A DNA stretch of 64,000 bases from Mesorhizobium sp. BR1-1-16 (GTDB lineage Bacteria; Pseudomonadota; Alphaproteobacteria; Rhizobiales; Kaistiaceae), in contig NZ_JAIUIE010000002.1 in the NCBI RefSeq assembly GCF_020165495.1, forward strand, positions 62,001 through 126,000, written 5' to 3'. Shown here piece by piece: positions 10,001 through 20,957 of the stretch. The position numbers and the translations under genes are program-made. The notes under the pieces were generated by a model. The model was not told the DNA's origin, searched no databases, and saw nothing but the letters and a program-made list of their open reading frames with translations. The first letter of the stretch is position 1. Each line of letters begins with the position of its first letter.

Positions 10001-10296
10001 CCGGCATCGTCAATATCGTGGTCTGGACGCGGCTCTTCGACAGATTCCGCCGCACCATTCTCGGCGCCAAGCTGGTGCTGGTGGAAGGGCGTATTCAGAA
10101 GAGCCCGGAAGGCATCATCCATCTGGTCGCCGACCTCCTTGTCGACCGGACAGGCGATCTCGCATCGCTTTCTGAAGACCGGAAGCCAAACCTCCAGCTG
10201 TCGCGCGCCGACGAATTCGTTCATCCGCAACATCCGCGCACGGCCGGCCATCCGCGCAATGTCCGCATCATCCCGAAGTCGCGCGACTTCCATTGA
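7030..10296 (+). CDS. dnaE2: Error-prone DNA polymerase III alpha subunit DnaE2
   Basis: A 1088-residue C-family DNA polymerase, the catalytic member of the SOS mutasome. It begins with a PHP domain ([18 protein letters not shown] and an [12 protein letters not shown] strand). The palm motif [17 protein letters not shown] carries the catalytic aspartates, with [16 protein letters not shown] just before it. An HhH region follows and a C-terminal OB-fold ([20 protein letters not shown]) ends the protein. The length is normal for DnaE2 and shorter than replicative DnaE. It is translationally coupled to imuB and ends the cassette. It is probably damage-inducible through the LexA box upstream of imuA. 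Confidence 0.93.
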   Translation: MSARGGHSFAELGVMSNFSFLEGGSHAAELIIRAEALGLAGIGIADRNTFAGIVRAHDAWGEKEFGNPRAKGLRLVVGVRLCFRDETPDILAYPIDLAAYARLCHLLSLGKKRAPKGSCYLDLADLARHAEGVLMIVMPPEHPDAAFAALLARVAALAPGRVWLAATMPRRGDDRRRLAGLAALAEAAGLPLIATNDVLYHAPDRRPLQDVLSCIREKTTIEKAGRLLEGNAERYLKDGAEMTRLFRDRPEAVAETMRFMGRIHFTLDEIKYHYPTESVPQGMSAQQHLESLTWKGARQRFPDGIPLEVEATLKKELTFIEKLGYPAYFLTVHDIVAYAREIGILCQGRGSAANSAVCYCLGITSVDPVQHQLLFERFVSAERQEPPDIDVDFEHERREEVIQYIYRRYGRLRAGICATVISYRTKSAIREVGKAMGLSEDVILALGSTVWGGGWGSAVQERHLREAGLDPKNPAIARVVRLAEELRGFPRHLSQHVGGFVLTHRLLNDLVPSGPAAMEGRSFIEWDKDDIDTVKMMKVDVLGLGMLTCIRKAFDLIAEAGGEQYELHTVPQDDQAVYGMLKKGDSIGVFQVESRAQMNMLPRLQPEKFYDLVIQVAIVRPGPIQGDMVHPYLRRRQGLEEVNFPAPAPEHGPKNELEQVLGRTLGVPLFQEQAMKLAMVAAHFTPEQANGLRRAMATFRHNGTMHRYEAMMVEGMVRRGYERQFAERCFSQIKGFGEYGFPESHAASFARLVYISAFIKHYHPAAFAAALLNSQPMGFYAPAQIVRDAAEHGVTVLPVDVNASLWDNQLERHEGELALRLGFRQIDGFREDWAGRIAEARGAGFEGFDAFVRHTRLERRAYERLADADALRSFGLDRRAGLWSVRHLPGTPALPLFAAADAAELGQEKDRPLPEMPLAEHVVADYQTLRLSLKAHPMSFLRTRLVSEGILSAAGANALADGAKARMAGVVLVRQRPGKGNVVFMTLEDETGIVNIVVWTRLFDRFRRTILGAKLVLVEGRIQKSPEGIIHLVADLLVDRTGDLASLSEDRKPNLQLSRADEFVHPQHPRTAGHPRNVRIIPKSRDFH

Positions 10297-10358
10297 AAGC
10301 GCTGGACAGGCGCTCTGCCCCCAGTATGGGTTATGACCCGCAAGAGGGAGGAAACGAG

Positions 10359-11555
10359 ATGGAACAGTGCTGGCGTTGGTTCGGGCCCGAAGATCCCGTC
10401 ACGCTCGATCATGTCAAGCAGGCCGGGGCCAGCGGCATCGTCACGGCGCTGCACCATATCTATGATGGCCGCGCATGGACGCTCGACGATGTTCTGGAGC
10501 GCAAGGCGATCATCGAGAAGGCGGGCCTGCGCTGGAGCGTCTGCGAATCGATCCCCGTCCCCTCCGAGATCAAGCTCCGCTCCGGCGCCTATCGCGAGAA
10601 GATCGACGCCTGGAAGTCCAGCCTCACCAGCCTCGCCAAAGGCGGCGTGAAGGTCATCTGCTACAACTTCATGCCGGTCGTGGACTGGACGCGCACCGAT
10701 CTCATGTTCCGCCGTCCGACCGGCGGCTATGCGCTGCGCTTCGATATGCCGGATTTCGTCGCTTACGATACCTTCATTCTGAAGCGGCCGAACGCTGCCG
10801 CCGGCTATGACGCAGCACTGCTTGCGGAAGCCGAACGCCGCGCCAAGGCCATGGACGAGGCGGCGATCACGCGGCTCGAGAAGAACATCATCGCCGGTCT
10901 GCCCGGCGGCGAGGATAGCTATTCGCGCGAGGGGATCGCCCGCCAGATCGCCCGTTTCGATGGGCTGGGCGATGCGGAGATGCGCGACCATCTCATTGAA
11001 TTCCTGAAGGAAGTCGCCCCGCTCGCCGAGGAGCTCGGCGTGCGGCTCGGCATTCATGCCGATGATCCGCCCTTCTCGCTGTTCGGCCTGCCGCGCGTCG
11101 TCTCGACGAGCGCCGATATCCGCACCATCCTTTCGGCCGTCGATCTCACGGCGAACGGCCTGACGCTCTGCTCCGGTTCCTATGGCGCGCGGGCCGATAA
11201 CGACCTGCCGTCCATGGCGTCGGAATTCGGCAGTCGCGTTCATTTCGTGCATCTGCGCAATGTGACGCGCGAGGCGGATGGCTCGTTCTTCGAGGACGAT
11301 CACCTCGCCGGCAGCACCGACATGGTGAAGCTGATCGTGGCGCTGACCCGCGAGGAGCGCCGCCGCCGCGCCGAAGGCCGCAGCGATGCCGATATCCCCA
11401 TGCGGCCGGATCACGGCCATCTCCTCGTCGACGACATCACCAAGGTCGAGGCGGGCATGCGCGTCAATCCGGGCTATTCCTGCATCGGCCGCCTGAAGGG
11501 CCTCGCCGAACTCCGCGGCGTCATGGCTGCGGTCGATCAGCTCGTCCCAGCCTGA
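10359..11555 (+). CDS. uxuA: Mannonate dehydratase
   Basis: A 398-residue enzyme that dehydrates D-mannonate to 2-keto-3-deoxy-D-gluconate in hexuronate catabolism. The UxuA-type beginning [14 protein letters not shown] and the blocks [37 protein letters not shown] and LGIHADDPP are all present. It has the xylose isomerase-like fold with conserved metal-binding His and Cys ([17 protein letters not shown]). The start is set by a strong GAGGGAGGAA ribosome site at 10344-10353. No uxaC, uxuB or kdgK is in view, so the gene stands alone here, 62 bases after dnaE2. Confidence 0.9.
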   Translation: MEQCWRWFGPEDPVTLDHVKQAGASGIVTALHHIYDGRAWTLDDVLERKAIIEKAGLRWSVCESIPVPSEIKLRSGAYREKIDAWKSSLTSLAKGGVKVICYNFMPVVDWTRTDLMFRRPTGGYALRFDMPDFVAYDTFILKRPNAAAGYDAALLAEAERRAKAMDEAAITRLEKNIIAGLPGGEDSYSREGIARQIARFDGLGDAEMRDHLIEFLKEVAPLAEELGVRLGIHADDPPFSLFGLPRVVSTSADIRTILSAVDLTANGLTLCSGSYGARADNDLPSMASEFGSRVHFVHLRNVTREADGSFFEDDHLAGSTDMVKLIVALTREERRRRAEGRSDADIPMRPDHGHLLVDDITKVEAGMRVNPGYSCIGRLKGLAELRGVMAAVDQLVPA

Positions 11556-11619
11556 GCTCGTGACAGGACGGCGTAATCCCTTCGAGTTGTGACGCCGTTC
11601 ACATTTCTCTCGCGCCGGG

Positions 11620-11668
11620 TTGACTCTTCGCCAGCACTTCCCATTTTTGCGAGCGAATGTTCATTCGC
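11620..11668 (+). promoter_or_regulatory. TetR-type operator with promoter, upstream of the RND pump operon
   Basis: A perfect inverted repeat GCGAATG-TT-CATTCGC occupies 11653-11668, a shape typical of operators for AcrR/TetR-like efflux repressors. A promoter can be drawn with -35 TTGACT (11620-11625), a 17-base spacer and a weak -10 ATTTTT (11643-11648), which puts the operator right at the transcription start. The palindrome contains an in-frame ATG (11657), so the regulator probably starts downstream at 11690. Confidence 0.65.
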
Positions 11669-11689
11669 ATAGCGAAAACGGGGTGTGGC

Positions 11690-12310
11690 ATGGCGGTGGT
11701 GGTGGGTCTGGACCCGGGGGAACGGACGAATACGCACGAAGCGCGGCGCGCCCAGGTGCTCGACGCGGCCCGCATCTGTTTCGCCCGCTCCGGCTTTCGC
11801 GGCGCCTCGATGCAGGAGATCTGTTCCGAGGCGAAGATGAGCCCGGGCGCCCTCTATCGCTACTTTCCGTCCAAGGAAACGATCATCGAGGCGATCGCTG
11901 CGGACGAGCGCTGCGACGCCGCTGCGATCGTCGAGACGATGCGCGGTGATGCGCCGCTCCTCGATCGCACGGTCCGCTGCGCCATGAATTATTTCGCCTT
12001 CATGCGCGAGGCCGGTGCCTCGAGCCTGATGGCAGAAATCGGCGCCGAGAGCCTTCGCAACTCCGCGATCGGGCAACGATTTGCCCGCATCGACGACCAT
12101 GTGCGCGCGACCATCGACGATATCCTGTCCGAAGCGGTGGGGCGCGGCGAGATTCCGCCGATCGACGACATGAACGCGACCATCGGCGTCCTCATGGCGG
12201 CGGTCGATGGCATTGCGCTCCGCCAGATTGCCGATCCCGATCTGACGCTTGCCCGCGTCGAGCCGGTCCTGCGCCGGATGCTCGCAGGCATATTGCAGAT
12301 CACGGCCTGA
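11690..12310 (+). CDS. TetR/AcrR family transcriptional repressor
   Basis: A 206-residue regulator with an N-terminal TetR helix-turn-helix (AARICFARSGFRGASMQEIC then SPGALYRYFPSKETI) and a variable ligand-binding C-terminal part ending LRRMLAGILQIT. The frame is open to an ATG at 11657, but that codon lies inside the operator palindrome; ATG 11690 is preferred although its ribosome site is weak. It is followed in the same direction, after 74 bases, by an RND adaptor and pump. This is the common arrangement of an autoregulated efflux operon. The ligand is unknown. Confidence 0.8.
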   Translation: MAVVVGLDPGERTNTHEARRAQVLDAARICFARSGFRGASMQEICSEAKMSPGALYRYFPSKETIIEAIAADERCDAAAIVETMRGDAPLLDRTVRCAMNYFAFMREAGASSLMAEIGAESLRNSAIGQRFARIDDHVRATIDDILSEAVGRGEIPPIDDMNATIGVLMAAVDGIALRQIADPDLTLARVEPVLRRMLAGILQITA

Positions 12311-12384
12311 ATGTACGAGAGAGGCGCCAGAAGCGCCCCGTGCCCCACTTTTTCGAGAAGGCGCTGCGCAAGCGGCGGTCAGAG

Positions 12385-13596
12385 ATGAAGTCTGAAATCC
12401 GTCTCGCGGCTTCGGCCGCCCTTGCCGCTTTCCTCGCCGGTGCATGCGTTGCGTTGCTGTCAGCACCAGCTGCCTTCGGAGCGGAGGCCACAGCGCCGGT
12501 GGCTGTAGCACGGCCCCCGGCCATCACGGTCGCATCGGCCGCGCGCGGCGAGGTCGTCGAAACGGAGACCGTCGTCGGTTCGCTGGTGCCGCGCGAGGAG
12601 GTGCTGGTCGGCGTCGATCTCGATGGCTATCGCCTCACGGAGCTTCACGCGGAGGAAGGCGACAGGGTCAAGGCCGGCCAGGTTCTTGCCCGTCTTTCGA
12701 CCGATACGCTCGAAGTCCTGCTCGCCCAGAATGCCTCCTCGCTCGCCCGCAACGATGCGGCAATCGCGCAGGCCAGGAGCCAGATCGCCGAGGCCGTTGC
12801 GACCGAGGTGGAGGCCAAGTCGTCGCTGGAGCGCGGTGCCTCGCTGCAGGAGAAGGGCTTTGCCTCGACAAGCGTGCTCGATCAGCGCCGCTCGCTGGCT
12901 GGCGCCGCCAGCGCGCGACGCGCGGCGGCCGAGCAGGGGCTGGCGGTCGCCGAGGCTGACAAGGCGCTGACGGAAGCGCTTCGCCGCGAGCTGGAACTCC
13001 GCCTTGCCAAGACGGAGATCAAGGCGCCGACCGACGGCATTGTCCTGTCGCGCAATGCCCGCATCGGCGCGATCGTCTCGGGCGCTGGCGAGCCGCTGTT
13101 CCGCATCGCCGAGGACGGCGCGATCGAGATGGAGGCGCAGGTTCCCGAAACGGCCCTCGCGCGCATTGCCGTCGGCCAGCCGGTCGTGATTCATTCCGCC
13201 GGCATCGATACGGTCATCGCGGGCACGGTCCGGCTGGTTGCACCCCGGATCGACAGCACGAGCCGCCTTGGACATGTCCGTGTGGCGCTTCCGGCAGATG
13301 CGAAGGTCAATGCAGGAGCCTTCGCGCGCGGCACGGTCGAAATCGCCAGGCATTCAGGCGTGGTGCTGCCGCAGTCTGCCATCGTGACGGTGGACGGCAA
13401 GCCGACCGCGCAGGTTGTCAAGAACGGCAGGGTCGAGACGCGGGCGCTCGAGACTGGCATTTCGGGCGGCGGGGTCGTGGAGATCCGTTCAGGCGTGGCC
13501 AAGGGCGAAGACGTCATCGTCCGGGCCGGCACTTTTGTGCGCGATGGCGATCAGGTGACGCCGGTGATGGCGTCGGCGGAAGGAGCGAAGGGATGA
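12385..13596 (+). CDS. RND efflux periplasmic adaptor (membrane fusion protein)
   Basis: A 403-residue HlyD/AcrA-type adaptor that bridges the inner-membrane RND pump and an outer-membrane channel. From ATG 12385 it has a clear N-terminal hydrophobic signal (LAASAALAAFLAGACVALL) ending near AFGAE. Then come the split lipoyl/barrel-sandwich halves (LHAEEGDRVKAGQVLARL and KTEIKAPTDGIVLSRNARIG), an alpha-helical hairpin, a beta-barrel and a membrane-proximal domain. A GTG at 12340 is also in frame but would bury the signal. The stop overlaps the pump start by ATGA. No outer-membrane factor gene is linked. Confidence 0.88.
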   Translation: MKSEIRLAASAALAAFLAGACVALLSAPAAFGAEATAPVAVARPPAITVASAARGEVVETETVVGSLVPREEVLVGVDLDGYRLTELHAEEGDRVKAGQVLARLSTDTLEVLLAQNASSLARNDAAIAQARSQIAEAVATEVEAKSSLERGASLQEKGFASTSVLDQRRSLAGAASARRAAAEQGLAVAEADKALTEALRRELELRLAKTEIKAPTDGIVLSRNARIGAIVSGAGEPLFRIAEDGAIEMEAQVPETALARIAVGQPVVIHSAGIDTVIAGTVRLVAPRIDSTSRLGHVRVALPADAKVNAGAFARGTVEIARHSGVVLPQSAIVTVDGKPTAQVVKNGRVETRALETGISGGGVVEIRSGVAKGEDVIVRAGTFVRDGDQVTPVMASAEGAKG

Positions 13597-16500
13597 ACTG
13601 GAACTTCTCCGCCTGGGCGATCCGGAACCCGGTTCCGCCTATCCTGCTCTTCGTCGTGCTGATCGCGCTCGGCCTCTATTCGTTCGCTCATCTGCCGATC
13701 ACGAAATTCCCGAATATCGACGTTCCCGTCATTGCCGTGACGGTCACCGATGTTGGTTCGGCTCCGGCCGAGCTCGAGACCCAGGTGACGAAGAAGGTCG
13801 AGGATGCGATCGCCGGCATTTCCGGCGTCAAGCATGTGACGTCGACGGTCACGGACGGCTCGTCGACCACGGCGGTCGAATTCCGGCTCGAAATCAACAC
13901 CGATCGCGCACTCAACGACGTCAAGGACGCCATCGCCAAGATCCGCGGCGATCTGCCGGGATCAATCGACGAGCCGATCGTGCAGCGCATCGATGTCGAG
14001 GGTCAGTCGATCCAGTCCTATGCCGTCACAGCGCCGACCCTGACGCCGGAGGAACTGTCGTGGTTCGTCGATGACACCGTCATCCGTGACCTGCAGGGAC
14101 TCAAGGGCGTCGGCCGTGTCGAGCGCATGGGCGGCGTCACGCGCGAGATCCAGGTCAGGCTCGATCCGGACCGGCTGATGGCGCTCGGCGTCACGGCGGC
14201 CGAAGTCAGCCGCCAGCTGAAGGCGACCAATGTCGATCTTTCCGGCGGCAAGGCGGAGGTCGGCGGCCAGGAGCAGACGATCCGGACGCTCGCCAATGCG
14301 ATGAATCTGGACCAGCTCGCCGCGACGCGGATCGTGCTCTCCGGCGGGCGCGAAGTGCGCCTTTCCGATCTCGGAACGGTGGTTGACGGCTATCAGGAGC
14401 CGAAGTCCTATGCGCGGCTCGACGGCAAGCCGGTGGTCGCCTTCGCGATCTATCGGGCCAAGGGCGCCAGCGACGCTTCGGTCTCCGATGTCGTCAAGGC
14501 CGAGGTCGCGGCGCTGCAGGCGTCCCATCCCGATATCGGCTTCTCGCGCATCGACGACAGCGTCTATTACACCTACGGCAACTATGAGAGCGCGATGGAT
14601 ACGCTCGTCGAGGGGGCGCTGCTGGCGATCCTCGTCGTGCTGCTGTTCCTCCGCGATATTCGCGCCACTCTGATTGCGGCCGTCGCGCTGCCGCTCTCGG
14701 CGATCCCGACCTTCTGGGCGTTGTCGATGCTCGGCTTTTCGCTGAATCTCATCAGCCTGCTTGGCATCACGCTCGTCACGGGCATTCTCGTCGACGATGC
14801 GATCGTCGAGATCGAGAATATCGTCCGCCATATCCGCATGGGCAAGAAGCCCTACAAGGCGGCGCTGGAGGCGGCGGACGAAATCGGTCTCGCGGTCATC
14901 GCGATCTCCGCGACGATCATCGCGATCTTCGCGCCGGTTTCCTTCATGGGCGGCGTTGCCGGCCAGTATTTCAAGCAGTTCGGCCTCACAGTGGCCATCG
15001 CAGTGTTCTTCTCGCTGCTCGTCGCGCGGCTGATCACGCCGATGATGGCGGCGTTCTTCATGCGCGAGCCCTATGCGGGCGATGGCAGCGATGGGCGCAA
15101 GGTCTATCGCGGCGCCTGGCCGACCTTCCGCAGGCGGGTGGGTGCGCTTGCCGTGATCGGCGTGCTGTTCCTCGCCGTGCTCATGTTGGCCGAAAGCGCA
15201 GGCCCGGCTGCTGCCTGGTGGGCGCCGCTCGCCAGCCTCGATGCGCTTGCGGCGCGGCTTGCGGCGCATGGCTGGGCGCTGGTCATCGGCGGCACCCTCG
15301 CCGCCGTACTCATCATCGCGGGATTCACGACATGGCTCGGCCGTCCGCACCCCGAGGAGCATGAAGACGGCTTCATCATGCGCCTCTATACGGGGCTGCT
15401 GCGCGCGACGCTCTGGCGGCCGCGCATTCGCGTTCCTTTCGCGACGCGCGTCGAGGATGGCGTGAAGCGCCCGGTTCGCCTCCGCGTTCCGGTCATGCCG
15501 CTCGTGACCATCGCTGCCGGCATCGCCTTCTTCCTCGTCTCGATGAACGCGACGCAATATCTCCCGACCGGCTTCATCCCGCCGGTTGACGAGGGCCGCA
15601 TCGTTACCTCGGTCGAGCTGCCGCCCGGCGCCCGGCTCGACGAGACCACACGCGTCAGCGACGCCATTTCGGCGAAGCTCGGCAAGATCGATGGCGTCGA
15701 AAGCGTCTTCGTCATGGGTGGCACCTCGCCGACCGGCACGCTCGAAAAGCGCCGCGCCACCGTCATCCTGAACCTGACGCCGAAGGAAAGCGGTCGTCCG
15801 AGCCAGAAGGACCTGCAATTCGTCGTGCAGGATACACTGGCCGGCATTCCCGATATCCGCGCCTTCTTCATGAACGAGCGCGGTGATCGCGAAGCGACGG
15901 TCGGCATCCTCGGCCGCGACGGCGACGCCGTGGCTGCCGCCGCGAGCAATCTCGAAGCGGAGATGCGCAAGGATCCGATCTTCTCCAATCCCGCGGCGCA
16001 GGCTTCTTTTGCCCGGCCCGAGATCCGGATCAGCCCAAAGGCCGATCAGGCCGCCGATCTCGGCATCTCCACCAGTGCGATCTCGGAAACCGTCCGCGTC
16101 GCCACCATGGGCGATGCCGACAGCCAGCTCGCCAAGTTCACGGTCGGCGACCGGCAGATCCCGATCCGCGTCGAACTCAAGGAGGGTTCGCGTGGCGATC
16201 TCTCGCTGCTCTCGGCGCTGCGCGTGCCGACCGGCTCGGGCGGCTCGGTGCCGCTCTCGACCGTCGCCAATATCGGCTTCGGCCAGGGTCCGTCGACCAT
16301 CGAACGCTATGATCGCGAACGGCTGGTCAAGGTCGGCACCGACATGGCGCCGGGCTACACCTCAGGCCAGGGGCTCGACCGCATCAAGGCTCTGCCGGCG
16401 GTCAAGGATTTCCCGGCCGGTGTGCGTATTCAGGACACGGGCGACGCCGAGATCCAGGGCGAGGTCTTCTCAGGCTTTGCCGTGGCGATGGGCGCGGGCA

Positions 16501-17108
16501 TCATGATGGTGTTCGTGGTGCTGATCCTGCTCTTCAACAGCGTGATCCAGCCGATCACCATCCTGGCCTCGCTGCCGCTTTCGGTCGGCGGCGTGGTTGC
16601 GGCCCTGCTGCTCACCAACAACGCGCTCTCGATGCCCGTCATCATCGGCATCCTGATGCTTATGGGCATCGTCACCAAGAACGCGATCATGCTGGTCGAC
16701 TTCGCTGTCGAGCGCGAGAAGCACGGCATGGAGCAGACGGAAGCGGTGATCGATGCCGGCCGCAAGCGTGCCCGGCCGATTGTGATGACCACCATCGCCA
16801 TGGCCGCAGGCATGCTCCCCGCCGCTTACGGCGTCGGACAGGGCGGCGAGTTCCGTTCGCCAATGGCCATCGCGGTGATCGGCGGTCTGCTGGTCTCGAC
16901 CGTGCTGTCGCTGGTCTTCATCCCCTCCGTCTATTCGGTGATGGATGATGTCTCGCGCGGCATCTCCGGGCTGTTCCACTGGATCGTCAAGCCGAACAGC
17001 CGCGAGGAGTCCGGAAACGAAACAGGGGACGCACCGCCGCCGGTAGCTCACTCCAGCGAGCCGACTGCGGCCGAGCATGCCGCGGCGATGCGGATCGCTG
17101 CCGAATAG
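13593..17108 (+). CDS. RND efflux pump, HAE-1-like inner-membrane transporter
   Basis: A proton-driven RND transporter of 1171 residues. TM1 is near residues 12-32 and the first porter domain follows. TM4 carries the proton-relay aspartates D401-D402 in GILVDDAIVEIENI. The second porter domain and TM8-TM12 follow (GIVTKNAIMLVDFAVE near 1025). Typical RND pumps have about 1030-1050 residues. Here about 100 extra residues lie between TM6 (ends near 490) and TM7 (starts near 635), with two added hydrophobic segments at about 517-535 and 562-580. It overlaps the adaptor gene by ATGA and is followed by a strong terminator. The substrate is unknown. Confidence 0.88.
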   Translation: MNWNFSAWAIRNPVPPILLFVVLIALGLYSFAHLPITKFPNIDVPVIAVTVTDVGSAPAELETQVTKKVEDAIAGISGVKHVTSTVTDGSSTTAVEFRLEINTDRALNDVKDAIAKIRGDLPGSIDEPIVQRIDVEGQSIQSYAVTAPTLTPEELSWFVDDTVIRDLQGLKGVGRVERMGGVTREIQVRLDPDRLMALGVTAAEVSRQLKATNVDLSGGKAEVGGQEQTIRTLANAMNLDQLAATRIVLSGGREVRLSDLGTVVDGYQEPKSYARLDGKPVVAFAIYRAKGASDASVSDVVKAEVAALQASHPDIGFSRIDDSVYYTYGNYESAMDTLVEGALLAILVVLLFLRDIRATLIAAVALPLSAIPTFWALSMLGFSLNLISLLGITLVTGILVDDAIVEIENIVRHIRMGKKPYKAALEAADEIGLAVIAISATIIAIFAPVSFMGGVAGQYFKQFGLTVAIAVFFSLLVARLITPMMAAFFMREPYAGDGSDGRKVYRGAWPTFRRRVGALAVIGVLFLAVLMLAESAGPAAAWWAPLASLDALAARLAAHGWALVIGGTLAAVLIIAGFTTWLGRPHPEEHEDGFIMRLYTGLLRATLWRPRIRVPFATRVEDGVKRPVRLRVPVMPLVTIAAGIAFFLVSMNATQYLPTGFIPPVDEGRIVTSVELPPGARLDETTRVSDAISAKLGKIDGVESVFVMGGTSPTGTLEKRRATVILNLTPKESGRPSQKDLQFVVQDTLAGIPDIRAFFMNERGDREATVGILGRDGDAVAAAASNLEAEMRKDPIFSNPAAQASFARPEIRISPKADQAADLGISTSAISETVRVATMGDADSQLAKFTVGDRQIPIRVELKEGSRGDLSLLSALRVPTGSGGSVPLSTVANIGFGQGPSTIERYDRERLVKVGTDMAPGYTSGQGLDRIKALPAVKDFPAGVRIQDTGDAEIQGEVFSGFAVAMGAGIMMVFVVLILLFNSVIQPITILASLPLSVGGVVAALLLTNNALSMPVIIGILMLMGIVTKNAIMLVDFAVEREKHGMEQTEAVIDAGRKRARPIVMTTIAMAAGMLPAAYGVGQGGEFRSPMAIAVIGGLLVSTVLSLVFIPSVYSVMDDVSRGISGLFHWIVKPNSREESGNETGDAPPPVAHSSEPTAAEHAAAMRIAAE

Positions 17109-17155
17109 ACGTCTCCCGACGGCCGCCGAGGCAGGCTGTCGGGGTGATGGTTAAC

Positions 17156-17167
17156 TGGAACGATCCA
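17156..17167. promoter_or_regulatory. Upstream auxiliary LacI operator (imperfect)
   Basis: TGGAACGATCCA differs by one base from the perfect palindrome TGGAACGTTCCA found at 17275-17286. It lies 119 bases upstream of that site, centre to centre, on the far side of the RND terminator. It could be a second operator used for repressor looping. Assignment is by similarity only. Confidence 0.5.
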
Positions 17168-17187
17168 AAAAATTTTTAGATGATATG

Positions 17188-17224
17188 AAGCCTGCAATTC
17201 CGATATCAGCGGAATTGCAGGCTT
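17188..17224 (+). terminator. Intrinsic terminator after the RND pump operon
   Basis: A perfect 15-base-pair inverted repeat with arms 17188-17202 and 17210-17224 and a 7-base loop, followed by TCTGACTTTTGG. A run of A followed by T (17167-17176) lies on the other side, so it could also stop leftward transcription. It separates the efflux operon from the LacI-controlled cluster. Confidence 0.8.
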
Positions 17225-17243
17225 TCTGACTTTTGGCAGCCTC

Positions 17244-17286
17244 TTGACGCCGCAATCGCCGCGGAATAGGAAACTGGAACGTTCCA
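17244..17286 (+). promoter_or_regulatory. Promoter and primary operator of the lacI-type gene and catabolic operon
   Basis: -35 TTGACG (17244-17249), 17-base spacer, -10 TAGGAA (17267-17272), then the perfect 12-base palindrome TGGAACGTTCCA at 17275-17286, where the transcript should start. The palindrome fits a LacI-family operator. The same palindrome in the same place relative to a -10 occurs at 30012-30023. Confidence 0.75.
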
Positions 17287-17311
17287 AAATATAGAGATCG
17301 ATAGCGATCCA

Positions 17312-19362
<2,051 letters not shown>

Positions 19363-19364
19363 GC

Positions 19365-20957
19365 ATGGCTTCGAAGGTCATCACGGCCGCCGAGGCCGCG
19401 GCCCTCGTCAAGGACGATGCCGTCGTGACGGTGTCCTCGGCAAGCGCGCTTGGCTGTCCGGATGCGACGCTGGCGGCGATCGGCGCGCATTTCGAGGCGA
19501 CCGGCCATCCGAAGAACCTGACGATGCTGCATCCGATCGCCGCCGGCGACATGTATGGCATCAAGGGCATCGATCATATCGCGAAGCCCGGCCTGCTTGG
19601 CCGCATCCTCGCCGGCTCGTATCCCTCCGGCCCCTCAACGGCCGAGCCACCGGCGATCTGGAAAATGGTCGGCGACAACGCCATCCAAGCCTACAATATT
19701 CCCTCGGGCATTCTCTTCGACATGCATCGCGAGGCGGCGGCGAAGCGCCCCGGCGTCATCACCAAGGTCGGCCTCGATACCTTCGCCGATCCGCGCCGGC
19801 AGGGCTGCGCGATGAACGCCGCGGCCGAAGCGGCCCCGGTGGTCGAGGTGCTCGAGTTCCGCGGCGAGGAATGGCTGTTCTTCCCTGCCGTCGTCCCCGA
19901 TGTGGCGATCATCCGCGCGACGACCGCTGACGAGCGCGGCAATCTCACTTTCGAGCATGAAGGTGCCTATCTGGGCCCGCTCGATCAGGCACTCGCCGTG
20001 CGCAACAATGGCGGCATCGTCATTGCGCAGGTGAAGCGCATCACCCAGGCCGGCACGATGAAGCCGCTCGATGTGCATGTGCCCGGCATCCTCGTCGATT
20101 ACGTCGTCGTCGCGCCGGATCAGTGGCAGACCTGCCAGACGGCCTATGAGCCCGCGATCTCGGGCGAAATCTCGCGGCCGCTCGAAAGCTTCGACATTCC
20201 CGCATTCGATATCGCCAAGGTCATCGCCCGCCGCGTGGCGATGGAGCTGAAAGCCGGCTGGGCGGTCAATATCGGCTTCGGCATTTCGGCCAATGTGCCG
20301 CGCATCCTGATCGAGGAAGGCCGGCATGGTGACGTCACCTGGGTCATCGAGCAAGGTGCGGTCGGCGGCGTGCCGTTGCTCGACTTCCAGTTTGGCTGCG
20401 CGTCGAATGCCGAAGCGATCGTCCCGAGCCCGCAGCAATTCGTCTATTTCCAGGGCGGCGGTTTCGACTGCTCGCTGCTCTCCTTCCTGCAGATCGACGC
20501 GTCCGGCTCGGTCAACGTTTCCCGCCTCTCGACGCGGCCGCATGTGACCGCCGGGGCCGGCGGCTTCGTCGATATCACTGCGCGCGCCAAACGCATCGTC
20601 TTCTCCGGCTATTTCAACGCCGGCGCCAAATTTGCGATCGAGAAGGGCGCGGTTGGGATCGTCAAGGAAGGCAAGATCAAGAAGCTCGTTCCGGAGGTGG
20701 AGCATGTCTCTTTCTCCGGCCGCCGCGCGGTCGCGCAGGGCCAGGAGATCCTCTACGTCACCGAGCGTTGCGTGATGCGCCTGACGCCTCAAGGTGTCGA
20801 GGTGGTCGAGATCGCGCCCGGCTTTGAGCTGGAGCGCGACATCCTCGGCCAGGCCGATTTCCCGCTTCTCGTGGCGAAAGATCTGAAGCGGACGCCCGGG
20901 CGGCTCTATCAGCCGGCCAAGATCGACCTCACGCTCGATGGAGCGGTCCATGTCTGA
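19365..20957 (+). CDS. Acyl-CoA:acetate/3-ketoacid CoA-transferase (fused alpha-beta)
   Basis: A 530-residue family I CoA-transferase with both subunits in one chain, comparable in length to YdiF/PCT-type enzymes. The catalytic glutamate is E329 in the motif EQGAVGG, which forms the glutamyl-CoA intermediate. Glycine-rich CoA-binding segments are visible (WAVNIGFGISANVPR). It would activate a carboxylic acid with CoA from acetyl-CoA or another acyl-CoA. It is tightly packed between the Gfo/Idh/MocA gene and an enoyl-CoA hydratase gene with which it overlaps by 8 bases, so its product is probably the hydratase substrate. The natural acid is unknown. Confidence 0.87.
   Translation: MASKVITAAEAAALVKDDAVVTVSSASALGCPDATLAAIGAHFEATGHPKNLTMLHPIAAGDMYGIKGIDHIAKPGLLGRILAGSYPSGPSTAEPPAIWKMVGDNAIQAYNIPSGILFDMHREAAAKRPGVITKVGLDTFADPRRQGCAMNAAAEAAPVVEVLEFRGEEWLFFPAVVPDVAIIRATTADERGNLTFEHEGAYLGPLDQALAVRNNGGIVIAQVKRITQAGTMKPLDVHVPGILVDYVVVAPDQWQTCQTAYEPAISGEISRPLESFDIPAFDIAKVIARRVAMELKAGWAVNIGFGISANVPRILIEEGRHGDVTWVIEQGAVGGVPLLDFQFGCASNAEAIVPSPQQFVYFQGGGFDCSLLSFLQIDASGSVNVSRLSTRPHVTAGAGGFVDITARAKRIVFSGYFNAGAKFAIEKGAVGIVKEGKIKKLVPEVEHVSFSGRRAVAQGQEILYVTERCVMRLTPQGVEVVEIAPGFELERDILGQADFPLLVAKDLKRTPGRLYQPAKIDLTLDGAVHV

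Noticed and set aside
17188-17224. Operator role for the 15-base inverted repeat after the RND pump
   Set aside because: Stem length, short loop and position behind the pump stop fit a terminator better. The LacI-like palindromes are separate from it.
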